From Agrypnia vestita (taxonomy: Eukaryota > Arthropoda > Insecta > Trichoptera > Phryganeidae), in NCBI GenBank assembly GCA_016648135.1, contig JADDOH010009980.1, forward strand, positions 62,001 through 126,000: a stretch of 64,000 nucleotides of DNA. The letters are read 5' to 3'. The position numbers were made by a program, and so were the translations under genes. The notes under the pieces are model-generated. The model was not told the origin of the DNA, did not search any database, and saw only the letters and a list, made by a program, of their open reading frames with translations. This document shows, piece by piece, positions 10,741 to 23,815 of this stretch (within the stretch, counting starts at the first letter, position 1; the number at the start of each line of letters is the position of its first letter).

Positions 10741-12036
10741 TTCCTCGTTCAAATTTTCTTGTAATTTGTCTATAGAATCAAATATTAAAAATGTATTGTC
10801 AAAGATAAACAGGTCGTGCTTATAGTGATCCTGTGTTGAAGAAAAACGTGTATTCTATTTTTATAGTATACCATTCAATTTTAATCATACATACATTTTT
10901 TAAGGTAATTGTTTTTTTTAAAACATTGAGAATATTGCATTGCTATATTTAAAATATACTTATATATTTTTAAATGAGAAGACTTCTTACATAACAAACC
11001 TATTTTTTTTGGTTGAAGGTACTTATACCATAGACCTTTGATACATACCAAAAATTAATAAAAATATTATCATCAGAATAACAAAATAGATTTTTTTTTT
11101 ATGATGATCATAATAATTGTGGAAAATTCTCGTCTGTGAAGAGTTTTATGGGCTACTGTGCAGGGTATCTTTGGGTAACGTATTGGATCCATTTGTAGGG
11201 TCCATCAGTCGCTGATGCGACATATGACTGTGTGGTAATTTTATGGTTTGCAAAAGCAGGGTGTATCAGTGTATATGTACGTGTTTCATTACCTAAGGCA
11301 CTAAATATATAGGCAATAAATACTTTTTCGATGATAGGAAGTTGAAGGACGGGGAGAAAACTGTGTTAAATGCTCATATGTTATCTTTCTAACTATCCAT
11401 AGATTTAAATCTATCCACTTAATAACATTAAAACTATAACACGTTTGGTGTTAAATATAGTCCTTGTTGTACTTTTTGTAGTTTTTGTAAAGCTTGAGAC
11501 CGAATGGTAGATTATAAAAATCTAATCCATATTTCAATAGAAATTGACGCATTACTCCAATCTTTCGTTATCTATTCAACAATAAGGATACGTGGTGTTA
11601 CGAAGTAGAAATTCAGAGCAAAAAAATTTAGCGATATTCCATATGTTCCATTCGCATCTGTCACCAAAAATTCAAAAATTTAGCAATATTCCATAAGCTA
11701 ATCCATCCATATCCATAAAAAATAATTCCAAGTATAGGTATATCTTCAACATTCGCTGAAAAAGGTCACATTTTTGGTGCACATAAAATACTTAACTACT
11801 GCATAAAATCATTTCATCAGGATCACCCCCTAATATCTGTAAAAACCAAGGAAAAGTAATGCTTGTAAGAAGTGTGAAGGTACTGTAGAATGTCCAAGTG
11901 ACAGCAGATTGCCTTAGTGTGGATTTTCAAAACCATTTCTATTAATTTATTTATCTATAAAAGTATCTCTTTAACTTTAAAGTGTTATAATGAAATACTT
12001 TATACTTACTTCCTTAAGTTTTACTTTCTCCAAATA
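10741..12036. other. Intergenic, no supported gene
   Basis: AT-rich sequence without domains. I see no convincing repeat termini or RNA gene in this stretch. Confidence 0.5.
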
Positions 12037-12272
12037 AATATGTATCGTCTGTGTGAAGTTTTCTGAGATATTCTGCCATGTATATGTGAACTTTCTGGCC
12101 GATGTTTCGGATCCCATCGCAATGGCATCCGAAACGTCGGCCAGAGAGGTCACATAAACACGGCAGAATATTCATGGCCGTTCAGAATATCCACAGAAGA
12201 TTCTGAACGGCCATGAAAACCCGAGAACATTTTTAAATATGTATCATTTTATTTTTGTACAAAATTTTACTG
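12037..12272. repeat. 236-bp direct repeat X, left copy
   Basis: Appears identical by eye to 13596-13831. Inside are nested inverted repeats: ggccgatgtttcggat with atccgaaacgtcggcc, and a perfect 16-bp pair catggccgttcagaat / attctgaacggccatg. A wider pair, attctgcc...tgtga / tcaca...ggcagaat, encloses the first. Together with the right copy it brackets repeat A copy 2, like terminal repeats of a composite unit. Confidence 0.85.
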
Positions 12273-13596
12273 ACATTAAATTTATTGAAAAAACTTTTGT
12301 ATCGGCGGCGTCTAATTTTAATAATAAAAAAGAGTAAAATTTTAGGATGCAACGAAGTTTGCCAGCATCTCGCAACCGGAGTAATATCACACCATGATGT
12401 CATGACTCATGATGTCATGATGGTGTTATGAAAATTGCATATATATTGCATTGTATTGTTGTTTATTTTCTCCATGAAGGTATCAAACATAAGAATTTCG
12501 TTGTTTGTCTGTCTGTCTGTCTAGTGATATTACGACCACCGCCTCTCCGTCGACCGTCAAAATTATACAATGTAAATAAACTAACTAACTAACTAGTTAA
12601 ACGCCATATTCCTCTATCTTGGCACACCACTTTTGCTTCGGCTGCATTCATACATCTTCTCATACAAGTTCTACGATTGTTGACGCTTTTAACAGGGCCA
12701 TCCTCAAATACTTGTTGTATCTGATCGTGCCAGGTCTTTCGCGGATGCCCTCTATTCCTGTTGCCTTCAACACTCGCCTCATAGGTATATTTTCTTAACC
12801 ATCCTTTCCTCGCTCACACGTTCCACTTGACCAAACCATCTCAACACTCCTTTCTTTATTCTATCTACCATATTCTCCAAACCATCTCCATACCACACTA
12901 CAGCCGGCATTACATTCACTTCTAATCTGTTCATTCCTCACTCTATCGAACAAAACTTAGCACACAAGCGTATTAGTGACCGCATTTCTATCGCATTCAG
13001 TCTACTTTCATTCCTTCTTTGTCAATTCCAGGCTTCACTTCCATACATCAGGGTTGGCACTAGAACGCCATTATGTAAGGCTAGTCTTACTTCATTTGAC
13101 AGATTTTTATTGGCCATAATTAGGTCTTAGCAAAGACGCGAACCATTTAATTTTTCCGTGATTTTTCACGGGTATACGGATAATTAAATATAAATATAAA
13201 ATTGCTTTTAACTTTATTACAGCGGTATTTTTTACCCACTGATGAAGAACTATCACTGGCAATTCTAGTTTGTATTGTTGTTTGTTGTATCTTGAGTTGT
13301 TCCATCGCAAGTCATACATACAGCACGTGTTTTTTAATGTATACTTTAAGAAATATAACTTCTAACAGGCGTACATAAGCACATGCACTCAATTTTTACA
13401 TTGAAAATAATCATGTTTCAACTCTGTCAAGTTGTTCACCTGGGTATATCAGTAGTGCATAGATCATATAGATATAATAAATCGATTTTAAATATATTTA
13501 CAAAATAAGTGTCCGCAAAGGAGCTATTTTTTTACAAATATTTGTGTACTGACTTTGTTTCGTGACCGCCGGGCGCCGGGCGCGTAATGATTTTGA
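12273..13596. repeat. Dispersed repeat A, copy 2, bracketed by repeat X
   Basis: Starts acattaaatttattgaaaa (copy 1: acattaaacttattgaag) and ends gcgcgtaatgattttga, as copy 1 does. It lacks the SINE of copy 1 but retains ~110 bp upstream of the RT tail (LVPTLMYGSEAWN region). Its ends abut the two X repeats directly. Confidence 0.85.
12600..13075 (-). pseudogene. Non-LTR retrotransposon RT C-terminal remnant, copy 2
   Basis: Minus-strand reading gives NGVLVPTLMYGSEAWN, a stop, then QRRNESRLNAIEMRS, a MPAVVWYGDGLENMVDRIKK block, GVLRWFGQVERVSEERM, RG.PRKTWHDQIQQVFEDGP and CQDRGIW. The YGSEAW motif and the RG.PRKTW tail are characteristic of RTE/Jockey-type RT ends. Internal stops and at least two frameshifts make it non-functional. 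A related tail lies on the + strand at 44328-44575. Confidence 0.85.
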
Positions 13597-13831
13597 ATAT
13601 GTATCGTCTGTGTGAAGTTTTCTGAGATATTCTGCCATGTATATGTGAACTTTCTGGCCGATGTTTCGGATCCCATCGCAATGGCATCCGAAACGTCGGC
13701 CAGAGAGGTCACATAAACACGGCAGAATATTCATGGCCGTTCAGAATATCCACAGAAGATTCTGAACGGCCATGAAAACCCGAGAACATTTTTAAATATG
13801 TATCATTTTATTTTTGTACAAAATTTTACTG
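13596..13831. repeat. 236-bp direct repeat X, right copy
   Basis: Same sequence and orientation as 12037-12272, ending tttgtacaaaattttactg. The lack of visible differences suggests a recent duplication or gene conversion. Confidence 0.85.
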
Positions 13832-15079
13832 CTTTATTTGTTTTGTAAATGATTTAAAGTACCTACATACATATAATTGTTGATTAATAAACTAGCATTT
13901 AATTTTTATCTCATTATGGACATGGTCCAAAAATTACGCATATTTTACGAGAAATATAACACTATCTCACCGTCACAAAAATTGATGGGGATTGCTAAGT
14001 TAGTTATTACGCCAAAAATGCTGAGGAAGAGAATTAAACTAACCAGATTGTTCGATCTTTATGAGCAGGACTAAATGTCATCGAACACACACTCCTTCTC
14101 ATAATGCACTCTATACTAAAGTCTTGTTTCTATAACTTTGATACAATAATGCTTGATTTTGGAACATTTGAATTTTATCTGCTTGACTGTGCTGACCTGT
14201 GAATAACTTTGTGTTTAAGCATACAAATCTTTCAGATAAGGAACGAAATGAACCAGAAGATCACAGTAAGACATAGGGCCCTTTTGATAAGGGAAGAACC
14301 AGTCCATCGACTTGGATCCGGAAGAAAACAAGGTGCTTCCTTTCATTGCCCACAGACCTATCTATAAACCTGTACCAAATCCATTTCCCAATAATTTTTC
14401 CGTTGTACAATCCGTGTTCAAACACACAAACAAAATATCACAAAAAAAATGATTTGATATTTTATACGCGAGGCAAAAATACGCACAAGGATACAGTTAA
14501 AATATTTATAAAATGTAAATCCAAAATATCTCAAGTCTGATATCAATCAGCTGTTTCATACAAAACACAGAGGAACATTTTAGGATCTATTATAAAACAG
14601 CTGGTAAAGGTAACGTTAGGTCAGTAACCAAGCAATTAAGATAGGTCTAAAATTGTTCGCACTGATTAGCTTTGGTCCTTCAAAATAATAAGAATTCTGA
14701 TACTGAAATGATAATGAAATTGAAATTTCATAACGATGTGCTAGTGCTTTATTATAATAATAATATTCATTTTAATGGCCACTATATGTAAGAATTATGA
14801 CGTAACCATTATGACGTAAGTAAAGTACACATTTTACGTGTTTGTTAATATATTTTTGAATAAACGCATTTAAAATAAATTATTTGGATCAATTTAAAAG
14901 ATACACGAAAAATCATAATTTTGAAAAAATATTTGATTATCACCCAGATACTATCCTCAATTAATTTAAAAATCATAGATATTTTAACCGTTCTACTTCT
15001 TAAAAAAAACAGTTTTCGTGAAAAAGTGCTTTAATTAAAACACAAACATCCAAAGTATATTTTGAATGAATAAATATTT
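13832..15079. other. Intergenic, no supported gene
   Basis: Short frames at 13877-14074 and 14346-14540 have no recognisable domain. The block tgttaatatatttttgaataa at 14840 and neighbouring AT runs are not classified. Confidence 0.45.
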
Positions 15080-15670
15080 TAATCAAATTTTTATTAATCA
15101 ATTAGAAAGGACATACAAAAAAATCAAATTAACGAAAAATATTTTAACTGCTACCGGGATTCGAACCAACGGACCTCCATTCTATCCGGGGACGGCGCGT
15201 TATTCAATTTCGCAATAATTCACAAAACTTTATTCTAAAATTGCAACTTCACAATAATAATGTGTTTCCTTTAATATTTGTTGAATCAAATGTTTCCAAA
15301 TAATTAAAATGAAAAAACTAATTTCTGGCATCCTCTAGCGGTAGATGCAAAAAGGTATTTGTGACTATTGCATTATAAAAAGCAGATTGCTTTAAAAATT
15401 GAATAAAAATGTTAATCAATTAAAAAGAGACTACATATAAGATCGAAAAATTTTCGTTAACTTACCAGACTGCCGTGGCGAAATTGGATAACGCGCCATC
15501 CCCGGATAGAATGGAGGTCCGTTGGTTTAATCCCGGTAGCAGTTAAAATATATTTTCGTTAATTTGATTTTTCTGTATGTCTTTTTTAATTAATTAATAA
15601 AAATTTGCTTAATAATTCACAGAACTTTGTTCTGAAATTGCAACTTCACAATAACAATGTGTTTTCTGAA
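15080..15670. mobile_element. Head-to-head pair of tRNA-derived SINEs with common flanks
   Basis: Minus-strand copy at 15148-15213 and plus-strand copy at 15470-15545. Both have an A-box-like tggcgaaattggataacgcg and a B-box region (ggttcgaatcccggtagca, changed to ggtttaatcccgg in the plus copy). The flanks aacgaaaaatattttaactg and agttaaaatatattttcgtt are also inverted, so the fragment could fold. A cacagaactttgttctgaaattg-like block follows both copies. Confidence 0.7.
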
Positions 15671-15939
15671 ATATTTTAATGAAAATAGTGTTATAAATAT
15701 CTTATAAAAATCTATTTTTCGAAAAATTATATATAATAAATACAACCTATAGAATCGAGATTTGATTGCTTGTGGTTAGGTGGTGTAAAACATTTTTCGT
15801 ATTACATAAAATCTGAAATCGAATAAATTAATTCCACCCGGGATACTAAAATAAATTGTATTTAGCATTATTATTATTAAAAGATTACATTTGAGCGAAT
15901 TTTATAAAGCGTTTGAATTCGAGGTTCTTCCCCCGAATA

Positions 15940-16201
15940 ATAAGCTTAAAACGTAAAACGCGAAGTCGGCTCGCAAGATGAGCTCGCGACGCTAGTGGCC
16001 CGGCGGCGGTAGGCGTTCCGGGCCGGGCGCCGCCCAGCGCCGCGGCGCATCTCGCGGCGCCGCGGCGCTGCAGTATCACGCGGGACGCCACGCTGTCACT
16101 TTGTCCTCGCACCCCGCGCGCAAAGCCCCCGAAGTTTCACTGTGCTTGCAAGTTCCTCGCCGACAAAGTTTCGCGAAGTTTTCGCAACACTTCAGCGGCG
16201 C
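15940..16201 (+). promoter_or_regulatory. CpG-rich promoter candidate and non-coding first exon of the RNF220-like gene
   Basis: A ~250-bp CpG island (cggcggcggtaggcgttccg, gcgccgcccagcgccgcggc) stands alone in AT-rich sequence and ends at a consensus splice donor: cttcagcggcgc followed by GTAAGT at 16202. This is the layout of an insect CpG promoter with a 5' UTR exon. The next suitable acceptor on the same strand is aatttag at 24546, which lies 17 bases before the start codon of the RNF220-like gene. The link is inference; the transcription start site is not resolved. The 75-codon minus-strand frame here is a composition shadow. Confidence 0.5.
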
Positions 16202-18327
16202 GTAAGTACACGTATATTATATTTTTTAAAGAGAAAGACGACGTAAATCGAATGCTGGCAATTGAAAAAAAACTCTTGAATAATTAATCGATATTTTTTC
16301 AGATGTCAGATAGTTTTAAGAACCGGAATGACGAGTTAAGCATCCGTAGGATGGTGATTTTTGCGTGGCAGGGAAATAAATAGGTGAACATTTTTTTAAA
16401 TATACGTCTTAATAATATCGCGTATAATTAATTAGTTTTGAATAGCAGTGCGATTTAAATATTTTGATTTTATATTTTATTATCATGTCATTAAATTTTT
16501 TTGGCGTAATTCTGCTAATAAGTAATGATCATAATCCAACATTTGATGTAGTTAAATTATTCAATGTTTTTTTATATCCATTTCAGGGTTGCAAAATGAT
16601 TATTAATGAATTATGTAACAATTATAATCATAAATTGATATTTTTTTATGAAACCACTCTTTTAGTATCATTTAGTAATGAGGAGAATTTAAAAATATAT
16701 AAGTATTCTTATTTCTTAACCGTGAAAATATAACATTTGTCAAATAGATTTAAATTACGTTTCTTAAAATACGCACTGACTTATTACACTCTTTGATTCT
16801 TTATTTATTTAATCTTTAAAATATTTGCCCGTCAGTAAAAATAAATAATTTAAAAAAATTAGAATAGAATTAGAAAATAAATACTTCCTAAGGAAAATAC
16901 ATTTTATTATATAAGTATAATAATGTCGTTGTCTGTCCGTAACTTTGTGGAACGAGGACATTAGATAATCAGAGTGTGACACGCAATCAACGCGCGGCTC
17001 ATATTGCGCGGTCACGCAAGTGTCGTTATTAATTATAATTATTTCCTGTGATTATTCGGTTTATGACGGGTGTACGGCCAGCTTGATAAATAATTAATTA
17101 CACTTAATTTATATATTACTCGTCGCGTAGTTCATGTGTCAGTTTTTGTTTTCTGTAAAATTATGTGTTCGATTATATATTTCAATTTGATGCGGATAAA
17201 TAAGTCATAGATGAATTACTTTATTTCTATTATTATTATCTTTATGATTTAGACTTTTGTTAAGTTTTCTAAATTATTCACAGTTCGCAGGAGTTGTATC
17301 GACAATATTATCTTAGATACATAAGATATAATAAAATTAAAAAATTTAAAATAATATTTTTATTTATTTTACTTTTCTTAATATTATTGTTGATAACTAA
17401 AATCTATAATTAAGTACATTATATTTTATTGTGGATACATTTCAATATACTGAAGTATTAATAGGTATAAAAAATAAATATCAAACGAGTTATTAAATTT
17501 TCAAAATATCTCATGCATATTTTAAATTAATAAACCAAAAATCGGTCGGCGATTTGAAATAAATTATTTTACATACACGCGTTAAAAATAGTTAAATAAT
17601 ATTTTTTAACGCTCTCTGCAGTTGTGGGCAGAGAGGATAGAATGCGATCCTCTTCTGTTCTGGTACACTAACTCTGGTACTCTTGCCTCATCATTCTCAT
17701 AAATCTTTTCATGCATATTTATCATCTGCCTAAATAAATAAAAACAAAGCAAATATGTCTAAAAAAAGAAAAATTAAACCTATAAATCAAAATACATGGT
17801 ATTGGAAAATGATAACATTTACTTTTTTAAAAAAGTTAAATAAAAATTCAAAAATAATATAACCAACCTAGAAGGGAAGATCACATTTAAAAACTAATAT
17901 ACTTTTATATTAAGCCTCAGTCACAAAGTCAAGACGAGGATAGATATTTCTAATTTTCGCATGTTAAAGTAAGTGGAATGCATCGCAAAACAGAGACGGA
18001 CCGACAGTGTAATATTTAAATTATTATTTATGAAGATCATTTTTGGTTTTAAGTTTTCTTACATCACTCGAATTTTTTTGTTTTAATAAGACCTTTTTTT
18101 TTGACAAAAAATACATACAATTTTTTAATTAAACTTCCTGCACGATATTTACTAATAATGAAAATAAAGTACATAATAAAGCAATGATAATATTGATTTG
18201 AATAAATAACTATTTATTAGTATTTCAGAACTAATAAACCCCTAATTTTACCACTGAAGTTTAGGTATATTATTTAAAACATAATTTTGTGACCCGTATT
18301 CATGATCTCTCAGTAAGACCTTGATCT
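16202..18327. other. Putative 5' UTR intron / intergenic, no gene
   Basis: AT-rich. A frame at 16464-16733 (89 codons) is rich in F, I, L, N and Y with no domain. The block gtcgttgtctgtccgtaact at 16923 resembles simple TCTG-rich text at 31090. No other feature. Confidence 0.45.
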
Positions 18328-18480
18328 CTAAGGCCCGGTTGTTTCAAGTTGGATTAAAATAAAAGTTAGTTTAAAGCATAGATTTTTACGCAAACGGATC
18401 GTTTGATTGGTGGAGATCACAAAAATATACGCTTTAAACGAACTTTTACTTTAATCCAACTTGTAACAACCGGCCTTAAG
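18328..18480. mobile_element. Short MITE with long terminal inverted repeats
   Basis: Left end ggcccggttgtttcaagttg continuing gattaaaataaaagtt, mirrored on the right by aacttttactttaatccaac ttgtaacaaccggcc. The arms are ~48 bp in a ~145-bp element. Flanks taa/ttaag may be remnants of a TTAA or TA duplication. No coding sequence. Confidence 0.75.
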
Positions 18481-21334
18481 AGTCGCTTAAGGATAAATGT
18501 GTCATTTAAATACAAGATCAAAACACCTCGATGATGAGGATTCCAGTGCGCGCTGAACTCTGTGCTTTTCTTTACGCATATTCGTATCCGTCTATAATAT
18601 ACAAACTAAGTATTGTTTGTAATATTCGTATGCATGTATAATATACAAAGTAACAGTTGTATGTAACATTCGTATGCGTGAATTATATACAAACTAATAC
18701 TTGGTCGCCAACAGCTTCAGTGATATAGCTAGACCAAGTATTATGTATATACTAAATGTAATTTTAGTGAGTTTAAATATAGGTATAAAATATACGGTTA
18801 TGATTATGAGAAAAAAAGGCAGTAACTATCGAAATTACGAGTGTTAAAATTAAACTCATTTTGAAAACATCATGTTTTGTCTTTAAAAATTTATTTTGTA
18901 TATTTATTTGTATCCAAAATATTCCAGATTTAATATCAAACAAGCTATAACTCGTCATAAATGACGTATTTTTATTATTTATATTTCGGCCTCCAGTTAA
19001 GGTTGTTAGAACAGCGCTATCTAGAGTAGCTTAGCATCTTGATAACGTTAGTAGTGATGGATATTATTAAATGGAGAATTATGCTTTTTTTGCTTCTTAT
19101 ACATCATTGTTATATAACACTGTTATTATTATTTAAGCCATCCAGTGAAGGACATTGTTGTTAAAGGCTTTATACATTTTGATTAATGCTTAATACGCGA
19201 TGTAGTAATAGATGCACTTATTAAAAAAATTAAAGATCTAAATATTAAAAAAACATCTAATTCAGAGTATTTTAGTAAAAAAAGCATAAAATCAGTGTTT
19301 TCATTTTATTTAATAACAATTTTGAAATCATACTAATCTTGAAAACGGCATGAGATCAGCTATTGAATAGGAAATCACGGACGGACATTCAATATTATTA
19401 TTACTGGGGATGGTTAGACGTATTCTGGCCCTGGCATGTATTAATAAAAATTTTACGGAATTCACTAGGTACAACATAAAGTTAATTAAACTATATTTGA
19501 AAATGGAAATAGAAATGTGGCAATCTATCTTATAAGAAAGACTACATACATATAAGACTACATAATATACTCGTATATTATATGCCTCAATTTTTTTCCC
19601 AACATTAAATAGATGACGTATCAAAGTTTCTTCAACAAATTTGTTTTAAATAAAATCTTTTTGTGTGAGAAAAGTTTTGCAATCTACAAATTTTCTATTT
19701 TACTGCAGGGATTGGATAAAATCATAAATGTAATAAAAAACGCGGTACATTTCCGCAATGCATCCCTGTTTATTGGAAAATTATCCAAGCCAGATTGTCC
19801 GTGATCCGATAATCCTGTTCAGCCCGCAAACGGTGGGAGGCGTCGGCGGAAGGGAGACCCCCCCACCTCGTCTCAGGTGTTAGCCGGCGAAACGGAGGGG
19901 AATCGTGAAAAATGTTATTTAATTGAAAAAAATCTGGGGTTTTTTGTGGCCTTTCCAAATCTGTATCGTACATTCAAACCACATAGAAACCAGTCCCATC
20001 TAAACCTACAACCTACAAAAAAGTGCACGATAAATGATTATAATTTATTTTTTTACCTTAAGACACGTTTATTGTGAAGTTGCAATTTCAGGATATAGCT
20101 TTATGATATTTAAAATAAATTAGAAATAGAAATGGAAAAATAAGATTGATTTGATTGACCATGTCGCAAAATGAAATTTTTAATTGCTTACATGTCGAAA
20201 TTGCTAAGAGAAGTTCCGGATTCATATCCCGGTGGCATTAAATATTTTGAAGATAAACAGATTTGCTATTTAATTAATCTTATAAGTATATAAAAATTAT
20301 TTAATTCATGTCATTTAATTCCGGAATAAATTTTATAGTATTTTACGGATACCTTTTCGTTCGTCTGTTTTTCTTCACTTTTTCTTTTTGCTTTTCCTAT
20401 TAACTTGGGATCGGCTCGCTTTGTACATGTCATAAACATTAAAAACGCTCTGTCCTGGACTCTAAAGTCTCCTAAATTATGCAGGTCGTCTTCATTTCCT
20501 TTTCTAGCCACCGTGTTGCTTGAGGTCTTCCCCTTGAGGTTGTTTTTTGCTAGTAAATATAGTAAAATGATTTTTGAATCGTCGGTTGTCTAGTAGGTCG
20601 TCTGGTTTACTCATTACGTTTTCATACTATTTCAAAATATAAAGAAATAGAGCGAAATTAATGATTACTTCACTAGGTAAATCCCTTATTAAACCGTCGT
20701 GCTATTGTTACATAATACCGTAAATGCAAACAAAAACAAACAATATTTCTCTGTGGTGTGTTAACAAGTTTAGTTGTCTATCCACCCCTATCTTTTTTAT
20801 TTGTTCTCCCTTCGGTCCCTCACTGATCCCTTCGCCACCTGCGCCACCGATCAGCACCTCCTTACCAAAGCGTTACCTATCTGACAGTACAGTATCACAT
20901 GATGTATGGGTAATATATTACAGTTGTTTGTATATCTATGCAAATTCACTACTAGGGACAACAAAGTGTATACATTAATGACTGTGTTATGTGGATAGCC
21001 AGCAGCAATATGATCTTCAGTACTCGATAGGTACTCACAGATAGAAAATGAGAACGGTGAAACCTAAATAAAAAATGATAATCTTAACCAAGTGATTAGC
21101 GCGACAATAAAATAACTAGTTAATTAATACTAACTACTTACGTAATATTGGAACACAAAATTGTTGTTGCAAAAAATTGATTTAAATACACCCAAAATGA
21201 GTTAAGGAAACAATAATTTTCATAAAATATTAATACAAATTAAAATCTCTAATAATTTGATTACAAAACAATAAATTAGTGTCAAACTGATAATGCACAC
21301 CATTTAAAAAAAAATCCTAACATGTCGCAGACAT
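18481..21334. other. Putative intron 1 / intergenic; no gene
   Basis: An approximate tandem of aatattcgtatgcgtntaatatacaaactaa-like units lies at 18585-18690. A GC-rich fragment at 19795-19910 (ggcgtcggcggaagggagac, gttagccggcgaaacggag) looks like part of a repeat but has no clear class. Frames at 19328-19624 and 20311-20511 lack domains. A B-box-like gttccggattcatatcccgg at 20212-20231 may be a decayed SINE. Confidence 0.4.
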
Positions 21335-21836
21335 ATATAAAAGATTTAACAGAGCTAGCCTTTGTAGGTGAATTCCTGCGTTGATTATGAGTCTAAAATA
21401 TTCAAGCAACAATGATCTAATATCGATATCAATATGCGACATCAAAGTTGTCATTTTTTTTCAATATTTCTGATTTATTCTTTAAAAAACGTTGGATTAT
21501 CATTACAGTATATTACATCTAATATGAAAAATTCGTTCCCTTTAATTCAAGTCAAATAAAATGATATTCCAATTCCAATTGGAATATTTTCACAGTTTTT
21601 ATTATTTTATTTAACTTTTTGAATTTTTCTTAATCGATATAAGTCACTGCAATGATTACTTTAACGTTTTGTAAAAAATATTTGAGAAATATTGAAAAAA
21701 TATGCAAACTTTCGTATTGCATAACTTCATAATTATTGATTTTAGGCCATGGTTGCTTTGACATTTTCGATTCATAATCAAGGCAGGTATCCACATGTAA
21801 AGTATTGTGGACTAGCGCTGTTACACTCTGTATAAT
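21335..21836. mobile_element. Palindromic mariner-type MITE
   Basis: A near-complete ~500-bp inverted repeat. The left arm has taacagagctag, tgattatgagtctaaaatat, gacatcaaagttg and caatatttctgatttattc; the right arm carries the reverse complements and ends gctgttacactctg-TA. The centre is ttccaattggaat. Same family as 48371-48884. Confidence 0.75.
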
Positions 21837-22689
21837 ACCATCCATGTAGAAAAATAATGTTTACCTGGTTTGATTTATTTTTCATAAATTTAGTAAAATA
21901 AATATAATTGATATACTAGCGGAGAGCCGAAAGAAATAACACAGACTGTACTTTCCTAATTATAATATAAAATTATTATTAATTAAAATAATAATTTAAT
22001 TATAATATAAATAAATATAATATAAAATCTAATTTCTTATGGGAGATCCCGAATACTGACTTAAAAAGTGTCAAAAGCAGCAATATATTTTTTAAAATTA
22101 AATGAAATATTTTCAAATTTAATGTAAATAATATATTCGTAATAAAGTGCCTTCATCAAAAATATACGTTGATCACTCCCATTCTGTAAAAATCTTCGCA
22201 ATGTAAAGTAGATTTTGAAAACGGTAAAAAGTCTGGTACCAGTAAAAGTGAATACAAAACACGATTTACAAATGATATGTTAATATTTAACTAACCTAAT
22301 TTGAAAATCAGAATATGATATTGATATGGATCATTTTATAATATATAGAATAAACAGAAATAAATTTTAATCGAGGAGTCAACAAACATTGAAGATATAT
22401 AATACATAGGATAAACGGAAATAAACTTTAATCTAGGAGTCAAGAGCAGCGATGATGATTAAATAATCATTCTTTTTCAAGAATTTTCGAATAATTTATT
22501 GCAATTAACATACAAATTTAAAAAAATGTTAGGAATTATTTATTAAGTAGGTACATAATTAGAAAGAAGATTTATTGCTACAAAATTTCTTTTTCATGTA
22601 GGTTTAGTTGTCTAAAAACGGTCAGTTTAAAAAATACACTCAAATGGTTCTGTATACTTACTTACTGTATACAAATGGTTGACTGTATA
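21837..22689. other. AT-rich intronic or intergenic sequence
   Basis: Contains an imperfect tandem: the blocks aatatatagaataaacagaaataaa (22340) and aatacataggataaacggaaataaa (22400) repeat at about 62 bp. Nothing else recognised. Confidence 0.45.
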
Positions 22690-23170
22690 CTTTTAATACT
22701 TCTTCTTCTTCTTTCTCAGCTTTTTTCCCTCCACTGCTGGATTTCTTCCATTTTCCTCCACTCATCCTGTTTCTCCCCCTTCGCATCCAGTTTCTTCCTG
22801 CTTGCTGGACTATGTCATCACACCACCTTTTGGGAGGTCTTCCGACGCTTCTACTTTTCGTTCAGGGCCTCCACCGTAGAATTCTAGGTGCCCATCTAGT
22901 ATCCTCCTGTCGAGTCATATGTCCAGGCCACTTCCATTTTAATTTCGCAATACGGTCCATAATATCGGCAACTTTTGTTCGGCGTCTTATTTCTTCATTT
23001 CTGATTTTTTGATCATCATGATCTCGAAGGCTCACGCCGAGCATCTGCCTTTCCATGGCCCGCTGTGTACACTTTAATTTGTGTATGCTTTTTTCTGTCA
23101 GTGTTGCTGTTTCTAAGCCATATGTCAACATCGGTAGGATACATCGAAAATTTTTCTTTTCAGGCATACT
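22690..23170 (-). pseudogene. RTE-like LINE reverse transcriptase C-terminal remnant
   Basis: The minus-strand frame at 22862-23167 gives a LPMLTYGLETATLT block, QRAMERQMLGVSLRD, RNEEIRRRTKVADI and LKWKWPGHMTRQ, then RWAPRILRWRP. It continues after a frameshift as RSVGRPPKRWCDDI at 22800-22860. This series is diagnostic of an abundant RTE-type RT tail in insects. The first part of the RT and the endonuclease are absent. It lies antisense within the putative first intron of the RNF220-like gene. Confidence 0.85.
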
Positions 23171-23646
23171 GGGATTTCTTTATTTTCAAACAAGTGTTTC
23201 AATTTACCAAATGCTGGCCAGCCAAGACGTATTTATACAATATTAGAATATTTTCGCAGTAAAGGTTTTTATTTTGGCGATAGATAGCGAAAATATAAAG
23301 AAGAATAGTATTTCTAAGAGAGGTGTAATGTGTTTTGATGATTTAATGTGATGAGGAATGCGGCTATACTGAGCGTCTAACAAACTTTTGCGACGCCATG
23401 TATTTTAACTGTATCCATAATGTGCGTCGTTTCAAACGCTTTAGTGCGGTATCATTTGAAATTTCCCACACGTGTTTATATGAAAGATGGAACATCCGAC
23501 TACGCGATATACTTTTGCTTATTGTTCAAAGATGTATTTTCAGCGTGTTGGTGAATATACGTGTGTTGAAATGTATGATTTATCACTGTTCTTGCAAAAT
23601 GTGAATGCGTTATATTTTATATTTAATTCTTGGCGATGGTATTTAT

Positions 23647-23815
23647 TTGTTCTTGAATAAAAAACCTACATGTATGTTATTGTTCTTGAAAAAAATACCT
23701 ACATGTTTGTTCTTGTTCTTGAAAAAAATACACACATGTATGTTCCTTGTTCTTGAAAAAATAATACCTATATGTATGTTCTTGTTGCTGAAAAAAATAC
23801 CTACATGTATGCATA
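23647..23815. repeat. Minisatellite, ~34-bp unit, five copies
   Basis: Five tandem units of the form ttgttcttgaaaaaaatacc plus tacatgtatgttc, with point changes and 1-2 base indels between units. Two antisense frames across it (23605-23838 + and 23643-23843 -) are by-products of the repeat and are not genes. Confidence 0.85.

Noticed and set aside
12037..12272. Repeat X as a hammerhead ribozyme
   Set aside because: It contains GAAACGTC, but the upstream segment reads CCGATGT and the outer strands do not pair in register; I keep it as a nested inverted repeat only.
15470..15545. Functional tRNA gene
   Set aside because: A and B boxes are present but the B box is mutated, a mirrored copy lies 300 bp away, and the cloverleaf cannot be closed convincingly; SINE is simpler.
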